In this document: positions 52,439-63,270 of the stretch, in pieces | Position numbering within the stretch: position 1 is the first letter of the stretch | Layout of the letters: every line of letters begins with the position of its first letter | NCBI GenBank assembly: GCA_008638375.1 | Contig: CM018051.1 | Span: 30,388,740-30,452,739, forward strand | From: Nyssa sinensis | Taxonomy: Eukaryota; Streptophyta; Magnoliopsida; Cornales; Nyssaceae | Direction of reading: 5' to 3' | DNA length: 64,000 nucleotides | Position numbers and translations under genes: made by a program | Notes under the pieces: generated by a model | What the model was told of the DNA's origin: nothing | The model's database searches: none | Seen by the model: only the letters and a program-made list of their open reading frames with translations

Positions 52439-52683
52439 TCTTATAGCTCTCCCATGTTATCCACATCTTGGGGATGAACAGTTGTATTAAGAAATTTTGT
52501 ATTCCGTATTTTGTAAACATTATAAATATCACATGCAGCTTTTCTTTATTTTATTCTGCATTTTTAGTTGTTGCATGTTAGTAGCACTGATTGTGTAGCA
52601 AGTTGAGACCCTTGGTTCGACAAGCAGCGTCAGATCAGGTGTGCGACACAAGATCCGCAGAGGGTGGGTCTCGGGTCATGACA
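52439..52683 (+). mobile_element. Solo LTR A, right part
   Basis: Resumes at the point where LTR B was inserted and follows the end of LTR E (CTCCCATGTTATCCACATC versus CTCCCATGTATTCACCACC). It ends GATCCGCAGAGGGTGGGTCTCGGGTCATGACA-type sequence at 52,683, just before the GCAAC target duplication in copia Z. Confidence 0.8.
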
Positions 52684-52688
52684 GCAAC

Positions 52689-54105
52689 CATATCTCGAAT
52701 GTAGTGAAAACATATATCAATGTGTTTGGTCCTCCCATGGTACTTGGAATCCTTTGCATATGCCAAAGTTGTCATATTATCACAATAAATGACCACAGCA
52801 TCCTGCCCATATGGCGCTATGTCAAGGCGCTATAAGAATTTCCTCAACCAAACTACCTCATGCACTGCTAACGAACAAGCTACATACTCAACTGCATTCG
52901 CATAAGGTACTTTAGATATCTGGTTCTTCTCTTCAACTGTCTTAGGGCATTGGCCAAGATATAAGTTGTATCCTTTCTCTGTAGGAGTGTCTATGGGCTT
53001 GGAGTGATTCATATGGAAACGCTTAAGAACTCTCTTAATATAGGTCTCTTGACATAGGCTAAGTAGCCTCTTTGATCGATCTCTCAGGATCTTCACTCCT
53101 AAAAATATTGTGTGCTTCGCCTATGTCCTTCATCTCCAAAGTAGAGGACAACCACTTTTTAGTGGCGACTATCTCCTTTAAGTTATTCCTAGCAGGCAAA
53201 ATCTCGTCAACATACAATGTAAGGATAATAAAACTTTCCTTGGACTGTTTTACATATACACAGTGGTCTTCTTCTATCATCTCAAAACCATGATATATTA
53301 TGGCTTTATGAAACCTCACATACCACTGTCTGGAAGATTGTTTGAGACCATAAATAGAACGTTTGAGACGGAAAACTTTGTGCTCTTATCCTTTGACTTC
53401 AAAACCCTCTAGTTGAGTCATATAGATCTCTTCTTCCAGTTCTCCATTGATAAATGCAGTCTTAACGTCCATTTGGAAAAGTTCCAAATCCATATGCGTG
53501 ACAATTGCTAGGATAAGGCGAATAGAGGCAAACCTCACCACTAGGGAGAATGTCTCTTCATAGTCTATACCCTCTTTTTGGGTATAACCTTTTGCCACAA
53601 GACGCACCTTATACCTGTCAATTGATCCATCTACCTTGTGCTTTATCTTCAAGACCCACTTATTTCCAATGGCCTTGCACCCAGTAGGAAGATCAACTAA
53701 ATACCAAACATGATTTTTATCCATAGAACTCATCTTTTCCTCCATATTAATCATCCATTCATTACAAGCATGTGCAAAAAGTGCTTCACTAAAAGAAGCA
53801 GGCTCATCTGAATCTAGTGAAATAGCCATAAGTGCATCCCCCTCAATCTCAAAATGACAACGAGGGATAACACCACGCTTACTCTTACGAACTTGACTCT
53901 CTTGAAAATCTAACTCAAAACTCCCACTAGATTGAAGACTACTCAGGCTCATCTGAATTTAGTGAAATAGCCATAAGTGCATCCCCCTCAATCTCAAAAC
54001 GACGACAAGAGATAACACCACACTTACTCTTACGAACTTGACTCTTTTGAGAATCTAACTCAAAACTCCCACTAGATTGAAGATTACTCCTATCCTCATT
54101 GGCAA
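52689..54105 (-). pseudogene. Copia Z reverse transcriptase and RNase H region, decayed
   Basis: Pol domain that copied element RNA into DNA. On the minus strand from 54,105: a linker, then MEEKMSSMDKNHVWYLVDLP, KAIGNKWVLKIKHK, RYKVRLVAKGYTQ, DYEETFSLVVRFASIRLILA, QMDVKTAFINGELEEEIYM and, beyond a TAA stop near 53,385, VFRLKRSIYGLKQSSRQWY. The catalytic block reads LYVDEIL at about 53,200-53,217 instead of YVDD. A frameshift lies near 53,100 before VKILRDRSKRLLSL. YANAV is fused to EYVACSLAVHEVVWLRKFL near 52,893, skipping roughly 100 residues normally present between them, including much of RNase H. Another stop (TAG) follows RKFL, then the frame runs to HIDICFHYIRDMV at the insertion of A. 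A 145-bp tandem duplication (53,801-54,090) disrupts the start. The element is clearly dead. Confidence 0.9.
53801..54090. repeat. 145-bp tandem duplication in copia Z
   Basis: Copy 1 at 53,801-53,945 and copy 2 at 53,946-54,090, both from GGCTCATCTGAAT to GAAGAYTACTC, with several differences. The translated phrase SSGSFELD and DALMAISL-SDEP occurs twice. 145 is not a multiple of 3, so the duplication breaks the frame. Confidence 0.9.
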
Positions 54106-57100
54106 TATAGAGACTTGAAAAAAATAAAATGAAATAAAATAAAATAAATGAATGAATAGAAAGGGGTATGTGACGATAATAATTGGAGATGGCCCTGAAT
54201 ATATAGGATGCCATGACGGGATTAATTATTAAGAAATATAAAATTTATCCAGACCAAAAAAAAAAAAAAAAAAGAGAAAGCTGTTGGAAGAAGGGGCAAC
54301 ATAATATATATATATATATATATATTACATTATATTATATTATAATATATTATATAATATATGAAGCTTCGAGGAAGCTACTGGGAGGAGAAACTGAGAG
54401 ATAAAGAAATGAGAAGGAAGGAAATCAGTGAGGCAGGTCGCGTGAGAACAGGGAGAAAATGAGAGAAAAAGAGAAAGGGGGAGAGAGAGAAGGGGGAGAG
54501 AGAGAAGAGGGAGAGAAATTTCGGAACTCTGATTCTCTTCAGACCATGCTGCCCAGGGGATCGGATGGGATCAATCGTTGGAGAGGTGATTGAGGAGTTT
54601 GATTTGCATATGGGGTTACTGGTGTTGCAAACTGGTTGGAAGGGCTACAGTTGGGAAATACAGACCGGGGTTCGAGTTGGGTGTGTGGCTGCTACTGGAG
54701 TTGCGATAGGGGCCGATGATGATGCTGCAGTAGAAATTTATGTATATATATACGTGTAGGTGTAACGTGTAGGAGGTATATGTGCGTGTTGCGTGTAGCG
54801 GTGCAGAGAGGGAAACGTTGAAGAAGATGAGTGAAGGTGTTATTGGGGTTTGTAAGAAATTGTGAGGACCTGGTTGGAATCGATTACGTACCACAAAATT
54901 GGCGCAGCAGATTTATATATCTATAGGATTAGATTATCAGTGAAGCTGGAAGTTCGGGCTTGAAGCAGAGTGATGGAAGTAGCTTCTAGATGGTTCAGGT
55001 GAAGATCGGAAAAGTGAGAATCAAATTGGAGATATGTCAGGTATGTTCAATCTATCTCTGTTCTGGAACTTTGCTGTTGTGGTGGGTTCTAATACAACCC
55101 AAAATGGTGGTGGATGTTCGGGTTTTGTGGGATGGTTCAGAATTGAGTCAAGAGCTACGGCTTTGTCCACAAAGCACTGCCCGGTTTGTTGATGAATTTT
55201 TTGTTGTTATGATGGACCATTGTTAGGAATTGGGTGTATTAAAGGTTGAATGATGATGTTGCAATTTTTGTGATGAATTGGATTGCTGATTCGGTCATGG
55301 CCGTGTTTGGAGACGACGTTGGATAGCTCAAAATTGTGTGCTTGGATGTTACGATTTTGTGGTTCGGGATTGTGTGTGATGTTGCGGTTTTGTCAATGGC
55401 TGCGGTGATGACTCGATTGAGCCTGAATCAGGGGGAGGAAATAGTGGGATGCCTATTTCTTCCTTGCGACTGCAGGATATGTATATGGATGGTTGCTACA
55501 GTCAGTTGGGTATTGGGTTTCTTGTTAGATCTAGATTAGAGATGGATTCTCCGGTGTCCAACACGTTGCTAGCAAGATATGCTAAATGCCAGTACTTGTC
55601 TGATGTGCAAACGATATGCTGCTATACTACAAGCCTGATTAGGTGATTTGAGAGTAGCAGAAAATGATTCTGCTGATAATTCAAGTATAAAGGAGCTGAT
55701 GCTTCACTCCTGAGCAATAAATGGAAATTCAAAAGTGCGAAGGAAGTGCAGAGGAGCAGCAGTCCAATGAGAAAGGGTCCAAGTCCATGACCCAGGTTAA
55801 GGATGAATTCTGGCAACTTGATGGCCCTAGTCAAAGTTCTGTGCTGGAGTCCATAGCAAAACCAATGTGCATCCTGATGCAAAGCCGAAGTAGCTTGATT
55901 TGGAGAAGAGATTGTGCAGTAGATGAAAATCAGTGTGTAGCGTTGCCTGCTTTACTAGTGATATGTATTAATTGACACTTTGTATAAGGTGTTATGATGC
56001 GGTAATTAGTGGGTTGCTGTCTACTTTGTTAATAAGGAAATATAAGATAAATTGAGAGTTTTGATGTGGGGTTTCCATGGGAGTCACCTGCAGTTTCTAT
56101 GTGACCTGCGGCTTGGGCAAGGCCCATTGACTGAGGGAAGTGATGCAATCTAAGTTGTAACTTCAGCCTTGCGGTGGTGTAATTATTGGAGGCTATGGGT
56201 TTTAACTTTGTTTGTAGAAATTGGAGTTATTGATTGAAGACTCGGCACAGTAATCTGATGAGAGGAAGGGAAAGTTCTTCAATATCTGATGGATAGGATG
56301 ATAAAGGGACTGAAGCTGTCAAGATCATCATCTGTTTGAGGGAAAAAGGCTGAAGAAGCTGATGAAACTAGATTTAAAATGGATGGCCGGCTCGATCAAC
56401 CTACCGGTGTGTTTTCTTCAACTTCCGAACCGTGGACTAAAGATGAACTTGGTTGATTAGATTGCATAGTGGATATAGCTTCTTAGGGTTGAGATAACCC
56501 GATCAGGTATGGTACTTTGCTAAGTAAGGAATAGGATTAAATTAGGATTGATGTGCATATTGATTGAATGATTTTTGTGCTTATCTGATGATAGAAGATC
56601 ACATAGGAATTATTTCTTCTTTGAGTTGATTGTTTATATGTTTCCGTGTTCTTTATGATTATTTGGGAGTTGTGATTTACTTCTTTAGTTGTCATCATAT
56701 GTGATTTATGTCGTAGAAGGATTGTTGATATTGTGACATTTGGATTATGTAGGTGTTGAGATTGCTTGAGCATGACACGTAGATTTGTGGATGAAATCTA
56801 GTGATTTAAATGCTATTGTTGATCTTAATTGTGATGCATTATTTAAAGTATGTTGCATATACTTATGAAAGTGATGTTTCAGTTAAACTGTACTATTACA
56901 TGATGAAATCATGGCATATTGGCATAGGGTGATTCCTTGAAAGCATAGTGTGGGTCAACATGAGGTGCTGTGCATTATGAGGGTGCAGATCCTGTGGTGA
57001 AAAACCCAAAATTAGCCATTAGGTACTCGCAGGCCTACGGGGTCCGGACCGTAAAGCGAGGCATATATTGGTACTTGCATGCCAACGGGGAAGAACCGTG

Positions 57101-57849
57101 AAGCGAGACATGGGTGTGACATTGAGATGCATGGGTGTGTCACGCATATTGCCTGTGCATTATGTTGATGAATTTGTGAATGTGATATAAGGTTTTATAC
57201 AGATGTAGTTTATACATTGTCATCATATTGTATGCATGATTAGGGAGGCATGTAGATATACATGTACACTTGCACATGCCACGTCTTAATTTTGTTCCTT
57301 GCATTAGTATTGTACCATACCAGTATGTTGGCGCTGACCCATTCGTGGGCACAGGTTTCAGATAAAGCTCCTGGTATGCGGGACTTGATGAAGTCTTGGA
57401 GAAAGGAGAGGAAATAAATTTGGAAGAATATTTGGCCCTTGGGGCGTATTTTGATATTATAAAAGATTAGTGTGTTTCTGAAAAAAATGGAAATGGCATT
57501 ATATATTGTAATAAATATGGAATTTGTGATCTTTTAGTTTAAGTGTAGGAGTAGACGTGATGGATTGTATAATTAGGCGATGTATATTTAGCTCTGATAA
57601 GATTGTGGCCATCGAGTAAGGATGGATTGTGATGTGTTTGTATTTATATGATGTATTGTGATTATCAGGGGGAAAAAGACTCGAAAAACAAAGGAGGTTC
57701 TGCCAAATTTTTTTTTAAACAGGAATGTATGTAGGCTTGTATCTAGATCAGTTAAATTGTTATTCATTTATTTACTTTATATTTTATTTTCTTTCTTTTG
57801 TTTCGTTCAGTCGCGTCCCCGGGTTCGGTCGGGAATTCGGGGCATGACA
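54106..57849 (+). mobile_element. Solo LTR G in copia Z
   Basis: Flanked by GGCAA on both sides (54,101-54,105 and 57,850-57,854); removing it with one duplication rejoins the copia frame as HPEIA-NEDRSN. The right end is GGTCGGGAATTCGGGGCATGACA. The left end is TATAGAGAC, probably TGTAGAG with the terminal G lost. It is 3744 bp without interior or recognisable protein; frames of 60-92 codons show no domain. (TA)n tract at about 54,303-54,325. It is more diverged from the other LTRs here, and the repeated box was not clearly seen. Confidence 0.85.
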
Positions 57850-57854
57850 GGCAA

Positions 57855-59290
57855 TTTCAGGATGAGAAACCAATTCCCCACCATCGTCGAGAGGAGCCAG
57901 GTTATCTTCAAAATCTACTACGTCATAGAGTTCAAGGTTCGTTTTGGCTTCACCAATGCTCAAAAAATCATTCTCAATGAAATTCACATCGCGTGACTCA
58001 AACGTAGTCATTCCTCTATCAGGTTGCTTACCAAGCATCACATAGCCTTTTGAGCTTTCAAAGTAACGAACAAAAATATTCTTGTTAGCTCTTAGGCCCA
58101 ACTTCCAATACTGTTGAGAAGCATTGTGAACATAACCTGTAGACCCCCATGGTCGTAAATGCCCCAAATCTAGCTTCCACCCATGCCAAAGCTCATAAGG
58201 GGTTTTTGGAACTGACTTGGAAGGCACACAATTAAGAATGTAAGCAGTAGTCAATAAAGCATCCCCCCAAAAGCTGAGCAGGAGGTTAGCTTGCACCATC
58301 ATTGATCTAACCATGTCTAATAATGTACGATTACGTCGCTCAGCAATACCATTTTGTTGTGGCATTCCCAAAATCGTCAATTGCCTGCATATCCCCTTTT
58401 CCTCACATAGTTCCTTGAACTGATCTGATAGATACTCGCGTCCACGGTCAGTGTGAAAGACCTTAAGTCTCCACTCAATTTGATTCTCAACCTCCGCTAA
58501 AAAGCGTCTGAAGCAATCTAATGCTTCATATTGATAAGAAATCAAATAAACATAACCATATCGCGTAAAGTCATCTATAAAAGTAAGGAAATAAGAGGTG
58601 TCATTGCATGCCTTCACATTTATTGGTTCGCAAATGTCTGAATGGACTAATTTTAGAGGATGAGCAGCCCTAGTAGCCTTTATATAAGGCTTACGGCAGC
58701 TCTTTCCAGCCAAACAAGACTCATTTGTAGGTAGGCTTACTTTAGCGAGAGACCCCAATAGGCCTTCTCTAGCTAATCTAGCCATCCTTTCTTGTCCAAT
58801 ATGGCCAAGTCTAGCATGCCATTTAACAGAATCATCTATATAATCATCGCATGCCAAACATACAGATGAATAATTATAATCTAACACATCCAATTGATAA
58901 AGATTATTTGAAAGAAAACCATGTCCAAAAAAATCACCATCCAAAAACATAACCATTTGTCTACCATTAATGCTAAAAGAAAAACCAAGTTCAACTAGTG
59001 CTAAAATAGAAACTAGATTAAATCAGACACTAGGTGCATAAAGCACATCACGAAGAATCTGTGTACGCTCTGAGCGCAATCTGAGCTGATAAGCACTAAC
59101 TCCAAGAACTTCTGCACTTGCACTGTTTCCCATAAAAATGCTTTGGCTACCTACTGGTATCCGATGGTACTCCACGAAACCTACTCTTTCCCGTGCGACA
59201 TGTTTGGTTGCTCCTGTATCCAATATCCACAAAGGAGATGAATAAGCAACTAATATATGTGAACAAACCAGTGAAAAAGAAGAGTATTGG
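57855..59290 (-). pseudogene. Copia Z protease and integrase
   Basis: The best preserved part of Z. From the right: LWILDTGATKHVA (near 59,210) is the aspartic protease active site, followed by GSQSIFMGNSASAEVLGVSA and DVLYAPSV. A TGA stop at about 59,023 breaks the frame. Then comes a 390-codon frame (58,956 leftward): the GAG_pre-integrase zinc region WHARLGHIGQERMARL ... NESCLAGKSC, then the integrase core with all three acidic residues in place (LVHSDICEP, VFHTDRGREY, GMPQQNGIAERRNRTLLDM). ILNCVPSKSVPKTPYELWHG and the C-terminal linker end in VSHPEIA, where G is inserted; beyond that the frame is LTR sequence. Integrase would have inserted the element DNA. No intact polyprotein remains because of the protease-side stop and the three insertions. 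Confidence 0.92.
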
Positions 59291-60824
59291 TGTCACAACC
59301 CGAAACCCACCTTGTGCGGATCTCGTATCGCGACCGCCACCCTTCGGCTGAGGCTTTAGGGCAACGCTCACATAAGCAACAGTATCGGACGGCGTTGCGG
59401 CCTGTGGTTGCGAAAGCGTGAAAAAAATTTTCTTTTCTTTTCTTATTTAAATCTTTCGCACATTCGCCCAGTACTGTTGCTCTTCATAGCAGTATACCTG
59501 TTTATACATTCAAAGCATAATAAAATTCTAAAGTTTTATACATAATACATATCCTTATGTCCCTCAGGACTTAATTACATAACACCCTAACATTTACTAT
59601 AACAAAAGCGATAACTACAATCCACAATACATCACATAACCTGCCAACACAAAAGTGACCAACATATGGTCCTACTATCTTCATGTTACCCTGCAAGAAA
59701 CTTCCTATGCCCTTTCTCAAAATGGGCAAGGCTTTCACCATCTTTGTCACAAAATAGGGGCATGATCACTTTCGTTACCTGAAAGGGGGGGTCGGATAAA
59801 AATTCGGGTGAGCTAATCTAAGCTTATAAGTAATTCCAGTATTTGTCATAGGGTTTCAATTGGCAGTGGTTTAGCACATGAGAGTTTATAAAATACTCAC
59901 TACCAATTGCTCGTATACTTTGAACACATGGTATATGCATTCCTTAAAATAGATAGCTTTGAAACATTTAAAGTATTCAAGCTAAACATGTACTTTTTCA
60001 CATAAAGTATATGAACTTCAAAACATGTAAATATGCATGGTGAAAATAAAGGTAAAACCTGCTTCCATTTTCAACACACCTTATCACTTTCATTAATGGA
60101 ATCCGTTTCGAACCAGATTCTCGTTTTACTTTACGTGGAGATATTTCATATGCCTGGGGGATTAGATCCTACTACCGGGCATTTATTCATATCATGGTTG
60201 AGTTCCAAAGAAACCCAATGAAATCTGTGGTGCTTATGCACAGTTTATCTTGCATTTAAAAACATTTAACATGTGACTTTTCACATAGATGATTTTATGA
60301 GCATTCAAAACATAATGTTCATGATTTCATAATAGAATCTTCAAATACTTGGACTATGCAAATTCACAATATTTAACAAGGTTTGGTAGTTAAAACTTAG
60401 ACATGCTGAAATATATTTTAAAGAGAAACTGTAGTAGAAATCATTCACTGAGCATGTCACAATAAGGTTTGTAAGAACAGAAATACTTGAAATAGGAATC
60501 ACGTAAATACAGAATTTGCTATTCAAATACTTCACATATTTTGAACTTAAAACTTCTTCAAATCCATGGAGTTAAATCTCCACTTCAAATACAGGGTTAC
60601 TCACCTTATACTCCTGGATTGGCGTTTATTGTTTTGCCTTCCCTTTTTCCTTCCTCAACCTAAAATAATTTAGGAAAACCTCATGAATCCCACATGCAGT
60701 TTAATAAACTTGTGATCTTAATCTATTCTTCGACTGTGTAAGCCTAATTTTAAAACTCAGCCTAACTAATAGCTGTAATACATATTTAGTTATTTTACGT
60801 GCTTTAATGATAAATAGATATTAC

Positions 60825-61078
60825 CTTTGAATCATTTCGTTTAGGGTTTCAGTGTTTTCTCGTTCCTCTTCTTCTTCCTTCAGTTTTGCTTCAACAAGTT
60901 TTTTTGCCGCGACTTCCTTCATAAATCGTCCCATTGGGACGATAGGGGCTTTGTATATAAAGGGTCTAACTAAGACAATCTCACACGTCTTGGCAATCCT
61001 TATCTTCCTTTTTACTACTTTGCTCTCCCACAAAAGCTCATCCATGAAGGCTTTCTGCTTATCCATGATAATTACTAC
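60825..61078 (-). pseudogene. Exon-like captured gene fragment inside LTR H
   Basis: A minus-strand frame of 81 codons starts at an ATG (61,066; MDKQKAFMDELLWESKVVKR) and ends in a lysine/glutamate-rich helix (VEAKLKEEEEERENTETLNE). It is bounded by good splice signals: a branch-like CTAAC and an acceptor TTGTGTTTTAG just 5' (61,079-61,100), and a donor AAAG/GTAATATC just 3' (exon end 60,825, with two bases of the last codon left over). The corresponding interval in LTRs F1 and B is roughly 300 bp shorter by eye, so this looks like an insert carried by the LTR. The protein is not recognised; no known domain is claimed. It could instead be a chance open frame, but base composition and codon flow look coding. 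Confidence 0.45.
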
Positions 61079-62814
61079 CTAAAACACAATTAACGTGTTA
61101 GGAATTCAGTTTAATTCATTACCCTTCTAATGGCTTCATAAAATCATAAGGTTTAATTCTATGTCATATTTTTCCCTACTTCATTTCATAATATGGACCT
61201 CACCATTGAGTCAGGAACGTCGAAAAAAGTCAATTTAGACCTTCCTGGATTTCCATTTGGCTTTAAGGGCACTAGGGGTAATTTGGTCATTTTATACTTT
61301 AACGCGTCTTAATTTTTTAGAGTCTCATCTCAAGAAATGGACCCCGCCATTGGGTTCAAAATGCCCAAAATAGTCAAAATACACTATTTATTTATTTTAT
61401 TTGGACTTCGTTTGACCCATTTTTGACCTAGGGGTATTTTAGAAATTTTTTCTATTTAAATATTATTAATTTAATATTAAATTAATTACTGTTGGGCCTT
61501 AGTGTGATTTTTCATAACTTTTGGGGTCAAAATATAATTTCTCTAACTTTTGGTCTGAACTAGTGGGCTTATTGAGCAAAACCCTAAACCGGCTTATTGA
61601 GTTACTGGACCAGCTGGTTCAGTTCATTCTCACTGAACCGGGATAAGATAGCCAACCCCTTGTCTTATCCACGGTTTGGTTTAACCTTAGTTCTGATTTC
61701 TATTTCTTATCCTTGTAACCAATCACTCCAACTTAAATTTTAAAATCATAACACAACCCTCACACGACGTCGTCCCACTTAACCATTTGTGCGACGGGTC
61801 GGGTCTCGACCCGAACCCAAATCCGGCCCAAGGCCGACCCACCCACTGTTCATCTTCTTCCTCTCTTCTCCACTGTGTTGCCCTAATTTCTAGATTTCTA
61901 ACTTTTCAATTTCTTGAAATTTTGGGACGTTTTTCTCTCTGTTATTGGATGGTATGGGTCACTGGGTGATCGAGTAACACTTTGGCATCCATTGGAGAGC
62001 TCAATAGTTTGGTTTTACCTCACCATGGCCGTACCTACAACTGTTTATTAAACCTTCATTTCATCACCATTTCTAATGGGATTTGGCTCAACATAACCTT
62101 TATGACATGGGGGTTTAATCCCTATTCTCAAAAGTGGGTTTAAGAGTCTAAAACAAGGGCTGGGTTTTATGGCCGAAACCTGCAACTTAAGTTTCGGAGG
62201 TCTTCCCTTTAGGTTTTAAGTCGCGGTTTAGTGTTTTTAAGACATTGAGGTGGTCTAGTTTAAGTTTCAATAGGCCAAACTTGGTTTGGTTGCCATCGAT
62301 TCAGACTTGCTCTAACAAGGTCCATCCATGGCGGTTTGGTGTACGGCTTGGGGTTCTGGATGTTTTTAGGGTCCAATTTTCATGCTTTGTTCAAGTTTAC
62401 ACATTTTAAACATCATATATGCATAAATATAACTTAAATAGTGCGTCTACATGCATAAATTTTTAGAGAGAAAAAAATATGGGTTTACCTCTCTTTCCTG
62501 TTTCTCTTTCTCCTGTGTATCAATCCTCTCTCTTTCCCTCACATTCTCTCTCTTTCCCCCTTTTCTTTCTTTCTTAACCGACCTCATAGTCGGTGGCAAT
62601 GCCACATGTTAATTTCTCCTCTTTTCTTCATTTTCATTCATTTTTTTATATATGAATATGAAGAACAGCTGCATGGCTGCATGCAGTCCACCGCCCCTCA
62701 CTCTAAGCTTTTAAATCTTTCCTCTTAATTCTCCAACCTTCTACATGATTCTACCGTTTTCTATTTCTTTCTTTATTTTTCTTTTCTTTTAATTTCTTTT
62801 ATTTTATTCTTTAG

Positions 62815-63010
62815 TTTACATATATATATATATATAGATGTATTGATATATATATATATATAAGACAGCCGTATATATATATCATTTAATATATAATTGC
62901 ATTATATATATATATATTTGCATTAGCTCATAATTTAATATATAATTGCATTATATACATATATATATATATATTTTCATTAGCTCATTTGTATGTATAT
63001 ATATATATAT
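62815..63010. repeat. (TA)n-rich cluster in LTR H
   Basis: Several TA tracts, plus two near-copies of TTTAATATATAATTGCATTATATA at about 62,886 and 62,934. Confidence 0.9.
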
Positions 63011-63270
63011 ACTTATATTTATGTATTCATTTTGGTTACACACACAAAATATATAGTTAATGTGTGTATTTCGCATGCGTTCATATACACATATAATTAT
63101 GGGTATATTACTATATAATTATGTCACATAATATAATCATGTATTGTAATATACTTATTTTTATATTTCCCGACCTTCGGTTCTTTCTCGTATAAATTTA
63201 TGGACTATTTTTGAATCCTAGTAAAACATGTCATTAGATTTGGTATTTTGGATCAGGGTATTACAACTGG

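Larger units (their letters stand above)
59291..63265 (-). mobile_element. Solo LTR H in copia Z
   Basis: Left end TGTCACAACCCGAAACCCACC, right end TTTTGGATCAGGGTATTACA, flanked by ATTGG and ACTGG (4 of 5). Excision with one duplication restores the copia frame (KVSTNQ-YSSFSLV). At 3975 bp it has no interior. It is a close relative of F1 and, in the opposite orientation, of B. In minus sense it has a donor-like AAGGTGAGTAACCC (ending at about 60,604) and box copies at 61,203 and 61,347. (TA)n-rich DNA fills 62,815-63,010. It contains an exon-like insert at 60,825-61,078. Confidence 0.88.

Noticed and set aside
55721..55975. 84-codon frame in LTR G as a host gene
   Set aside because: No domain, no promoter, overlaps a frame on the other strand, and sits inside a well-bounded solo LTR.
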